Assembly (NCBI GenBank): GCA_035536455.1
Contig: DATLOC010000041.1
Coordinates: forward strand, 62,001 to 126,000
Direction of reading: 5' to 3'
Origin: DASUNQ01 sp035536455
GTDB taxonomy: Bacteria; Acidobacteriota; Thermoanaerobaculia; Multivoradales; UBA5704
Length of the DNA stretch: 64,000 nt
A program made the translations under genes and the position numbers. The notes under the pieces were generated by a model. The model saw only the letters and a list, made by a program, of their open reading frames with translations, was not told the DNA's origin and made no database searches. Shown here piece by piece: positions 61,731-64,000 of this stretch. The first letter of the stretch is position 1. The number at the start of each line of letters is the position of its first letter.

Positions 61731-62380
61731 CCCGCCTCCGCCGCGCGGGCCAGCTCGATCGCCCGCGCCACCCGCCGGCGGGTCTCCTCGGCGCCGTCGC
61801 CCAGGAGGGGCGCGCCGATGCCGAAGGCGACCGCCCCGGCCGCCCGGTAGGCCGGGATCTCCTCGACCCCGAAGCCGCCGGCGGCGAGCATCGGCAGGTC
61901 GCCCAGCGGCTGGCGCACGGTGGCGAGGTAGTCCGCCCCCCCGACCGGCGGCAGCGGGTAGACCTTGACCAGGTCGGCCCCCAGCTCGTGCGCCGCGACG
62001 ATCTCGCTCGGGGTCAGGGCGCCGATGACCAGGAAGAGGTCGGCGCGCCGCGCCTCCTCGGCCACCTCGCGGCTGACGTTGGGGGTGACCAGGAACTCCG
62101 CCCCGGCGGCCACCGCCTCGCGGGCGCGGGCGGCGGTGGTGACCGTCCCCGCCCCGTACCAGGGGGGGCCGTCGCCGCCGCGGGCGGCGATCAGCTCGCG
62201 GATCAGCCGGGGGGCGCCGGGGACGGTGAAAGTGATCTCGACCAGCTCCGCGCCGCCCGCCGCGAAGACCCGCGCCTGGCGCAGCGCCTCCTCGGGCAAG
62301 GGGGTGCGCACCACCGCCACCACGGGCGCCCGCCGCACGCTCCTCCCCACGTCCGTCCGCGTGCCGAGAGTTGTCACCAT
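61727..62380 (-). CDS. eda: KDPG/KHG-type aldolase
   Basis: 217 residues. Class I aldolase of the Entner-Doudoroff family: APVVAVVRTPLPEEALRQAR, GGAELVEITFTVPGAPRLIR with the catalytic Glu, YGAGTVTTAARAREAVAAGA, FLVTPNVSREVAEEARRADL and the Schiff-base Lys in LGADLVKVYPLPPVGGADYL, then LPMLAAGGFGVEEIPAYRAA. It splits 2-keto-3-deoxy-6-phosphogluconate (or 4-hydroxy-2-oxoglutarate) to pyruvate plus an aldehyde. Divergent from the sigma-factor gene. No dehydratase is in the window, so pathway assignment rests on family. Confidence 0.88.
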   Translation of the reverse strand: MVTTLGTRTDVGRSVRRAPVVAVVRTPLPEEALRQARVFAAGGAELVEITFTVPGAPRLIRELIAARGGDGPPWYGAGTVTTAARAREAVAAGAEFLVTPNVSREVAEEARRADLFLVIGALTPSEIVAAHELGADLVKVYPLPPVGGADYLATVRQPLGDLPMLAAGGFGVEEIPAYRAAGAVAFGIGAPLLGDGAEETRRRVARAIELARAAEAG

Positions 62381-62438
62381 GCGGGCGGGGAGTCTATCAT
62401 CGGCTTCCTTTCACCCCGGGAGGCGAGCGGCTCGCCCA

Positions 62439-62963
62439 ATGGCCATTCCAGAGCAACCGATCGAGCGCGAGACGCTCGAGGAATTGCTGCCGCGGGTGCG
62501 CCCGCGCCTCAAGCAGATCCTCGCCCGCTACCGCGTGCCGGCCCACGAGGCCGAGGACTTGATCCAGGAAGCCCTGATCGCCACCTTCCGCAAGTGGGAC
62601 ACGATCGACGACCCCGAGGCCTGGCTGCTCATCACGCTGCGCAACCGCTGCGTCATCTACTGGCGGAAGCGCCGCGCCAGCCTCACCAACTCGGTGGACA
62701 TGGCGATCCTGGAGCTGCTCTCCGAGCCGCAGCAGGCGCCGCAGGAGCGCGACGAGCTGCGCTGGGACCTCGCGCACCTGCTGCACGAGCTGTCGCCGCG
62801 CTGCCGGCAGCTGCTGCGCCTGCGCTATCACCTGGGTTACGACCCGCAGGAAGTGGCCGCCGAGATGGGCTACCACCCCTCCAGCGTGCGCAAGGTGAGC
62901 CGGCGGTGCTTGATGGCGCTGACGAGAGCGCTGCTGACGCGGGATACCCCGAAATCGAATTAA
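62439..62963 (+). CDS. ECF-like RNA polymerase sigma factor
   Basis: 174 residues from ATG 62439. Sigma-70 region 2 is at ~30-85 (RYRVPAHEAEDLIQEALIAT, FRKWDTIDDPEAWLLITLRN, RCVIYWRKRRASL) and region 4 at ~110-165 (HELSPRCRQLLRLRYHLGYD, PQEVAAEMGYHPSSVRKVSR). It directs RNA polymerase to an unknown regulon. No anti-sigma gene is adjacent; the next gene converges. Length and domain order suit a small ECF factor. Confidence 0.9.
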   Translation: MAIPEQPIERETLEELLPRVRPRLKQILARYRVPAHEAEDLIQEALIATFRKWDTIDDPEAWLLITLRNRCVIYWRKRRASLTNSVDMAILELLSEPQQAPQERDELRWDLAHLLHELSPRCRQLLRLRYHLGYDPQEVAAEMGYHPSSVRKVSRRCLMALTRALLTRDTPKSN

Positions 62964-63022
62964 GGCGCGAGGGCCTGCTGCCCCCCGCCCGAAAGGCGAT
63001 TGACTTCGATACCCCTCCCCGG

Positions 63023-63045
63023 CCCTCCCCGCTGCGCGGGGAGGG
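63023..63045. terminator. GC-rich hairpin between convergent genes
   Basis: CCCTCCCCGC (63023-63032) and GCGGGGAGGG (63036-63045) form a perfect 10-bp stem with a TGC loop, followed by AGGCTCC and no T run. It lies between the stop of the sigma-factor gene (62963) and the convergent stop at 63059. It may be a terminator or one copy of a dispersed GC-rich palindrome. Confidence 0.45.
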
Positions 63046-63058
63046 AGGCTCCCTAGGC

Positions 63059-63811
63059 TCAGCGACCTCGTAGTTCCAGCGCGTGCTGCAATCGGCGGCA
63101 GATGCCGCGCAGGATGCGCACCTCGCGCTCGCGCGGGGCGGCGCGGGCGGCGAGGGCGCGCAGGTCGCGCAGCACGCCGGCGAAGGTGTCGTCGCGGGCG
63201 AAACCGGCGGCGACCAGCACTTCCGTCAGCTGGCCGCAGAGCCCTTCGAGGTCGCCGGCCGCGGCGAGCGGCTCGTCCGCGGCCGCGACGCCCGCGGCTT
63301 GCGCCGCGCCGGCCTCCAGGCGCGCCAGGTAGAGCTCGTAGGCGAGGAGCAGCACCGCCTGCGCGAGGTTGAGCGTCGGCTGCTCCGGCGCGCAGGGGAC
63401 GTGGACGACCGCGCCGGCCAGCGCCAGCTCCTCGTTGGTGAGCCCGCCGACCTCCGGCCCGAAGACCAGCGCCGTCGGGGTGCCGGGCGGATCGCCGGCG
63501 AGGAGCGCCGGCAGCTCGCGCGGCAGGAGCAGCGGCAGCGCCAGCCGCCGGTCGCGCGTCGAGGTGGTGCCGACGACCCGGCGGAAGGGTGCCAAGGCGG
63601 ACTCGAGAGTGTTGTGGCGCTCCGCCCCTTCGAGCACGTGGCGGGCGCCGACGGCGAAAGCGCGCGCGGTCTCGCCGAGCGGCGCCGCCGGCTCGACGAG
63701 CAGCAGGCGCGCGAGCCCCATGTTGACCATGGCGCGCGCCGCGGCGCCGACGTTGCCCTCCTCGCGCGGCCGCACCAGCACCACCGCCGGCGCGCTCCAC
63801 TCGGTTCCCAT
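63059..63811 (-). CDS. TrmJ-like tRNA/rRNA methyltransferase (SPOUT family)
   Basis: 250 residues from ATG 63811 (GTG 63820 is in frame upstream). SPOUT methyltransferase features: AVVLVRPREEGNVGAAARAM near the N-terminus, the SAM-knot segments TALVFGPEVGGLTNEELALA and PCAPEQPTLNLAQAVLLLAY. A helical C-terminal extension follows (EGLCGQLTEVLVAAGFARDD; EREVRILRGICRRLQHALEL), as in TrmJ. It probably 2'-O-methylates a tRNA or rRNA nucleotide. Monocistronic and convergent with the sigma-factor gene. Confidence 0.88.
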   Translation of the reverse strand: MGTEWSAPAVVLVRPREEGNVGAAARAMVNMGLARLLLVEPAAPLGETARAFAVGARHVLEGAERHNTLESALAPFRRVVGTTSTRDRRLALPLLLPRELPALLAGDPPGTPTALVFGPEVGGLTNEELALAGAVVHVPCAPEQPTLNLAQAVLLLAYELYLARLEAGAAQAAGVAAADEPLAAAGDLEGLCGQLTEVLVAAGFARDDTFAGVLRDLRALAARAAPREREVRILRGICRRLQHALELRGR

Positions 63812-63869
63812 GCGGCGCACTCTATTTCTTGACAGGCGCTGGGGGCCGGGCTAGCGTCGCCGCCGCTCC

Positions 63870-64000
63870 ATGACCGAGACCGCGACGCGCGCCTACCTGA
63901 TCTTCACCGGCACCGGGCCGATCCTCGTCCTCTCCACCTACCCGCAGATCACCGACCCGCGGCTGGTGCAGAAGCTCCGCTACAAGGGGATCGACAAGTT
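63870..64000 (+). CDS. Unidentified gene, N-terminal fragment at window edge
   Basis: Forty-three codons are visible from ATG 63870: TETATRAYLIFTGTGPILVL, STYPQITDPRLVQKLRYKGI. Composition is protein-like with no signal peptide. The gene diverges from the methyltransferase, with 58 bp between the start codons. The family cannot be identified from this much sequence. Confidence 0.65.
   Translation, partial: MTETATRAYLIFTGTGPILVLSTYPQITDPRLVQKLRYKGIDK

Overview
The window is very GC-rich, gene-dense bacterial DNA. It carries a typical Gram-negative envelope repertoire: two TonB-dependent receptors with carboxypeptidase-regulatory domains, lipoproteins, a Spy-like periplasmic protein and an LGFP/LysM surface protein. 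With the sulfatase-TPR fusion, DUF3891, a SUFU-domain protein and HrcA/CIRCE-type groESL control, this best fits an Acidobacteriota-like chromosome (perhaps Thermoanaerobaculia). That is an inference from gene content; there is no rRNA or other marker to fix the taxonomy.

Layout. 1-3016: start of a TonB receptor and a sulfatase-TPR lipoprotein (minus). 3203-7292: a coupled five-gene block with a coiled-coil protein, an SPFH/zinc-ribbon protein and three zinc-ribbon proteins, resembling a membrane-stress (YdjGHI/Psp-like) module. 7300-7745: a chain of ~21-bp hairpin repeats, followed by a broken alpha/beta hydrolase and a VapC remnant. 8710-16536: a decayed integron with an integrase remnant, an attI-like site and three minus-strand cassettes each followed by an attC-like site; the first cassette would hold a 1868-codon gene. 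16551-18728: groESL with promoter, CIRCE and terminator. 18802-23747: DUF3800, an antitoxin-like gene, an MFS transporter, two Xre regulators sharing an operator motif, and DUF3891. 23764-30918: an eight-gene plus-strand run (creatininase family, SDR, RidA, enoyl-CoA hydratase, acyl-CoA dehydrogenase, SUFU, old-yellow-enzyme, FAD monooxygenase). 30879-34511: cyanophycin synthetase and cyanophycinase. 34558-37505: Spy-like protein and a two-component system. 37552-41952: D-aminoacylase-like lipoprotein and TonB receptor. 42047-44709: carbonic anhydrase, Xre regulator, frameshifted membrane protein, acyl-CoA ligase. 44762-50042: a second hairpin-repeat array, interrupted by a 5009-bp IS1-family transposon carrying eight passenger genes. 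50149-64000: TPR protein, kynureninase, tryptophan 2,3-dioxygenase, CsgG-like protein, gamma-glutamyltransferase, DUF421 pair, a secreted double-hydrolase protein, phosphoglycerate mutase, KDPG-type aldolase, sigma factor, TrmJ-like methyltransferase and a partial gene.

How the genes fit together. Tryptophan 2,3-dioxygenase, kynureninase, the benzoate-type CoA ligase and the 23764-30918 run together outline tryptophan -> anthranilate -> anthraniloyl-CoA -> reductive/oxygenative dearomatisation and beta-oxidation. The monooxygenase and reductase halves of the key enzyme are encoded separately, RidA suits the enamine intermediate, and a creatininase-family protein may be the missing formylkynurenine formamidase.

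Most unusual observations. (1) Two intergenic arrays are built as back-to-back hairpins on a 21-bp pitch. Removing the IS1-family element and one 8-bp target duplication from the second array restores the 21-bp phase exactly, so the array predates the insertion. (2) The IS1-family element is about 5 kb, with 26-bp inverted ends and a cargo of unrecognised genes. (3) The integron has its integrase remnant in the same orientation as its cassettes.
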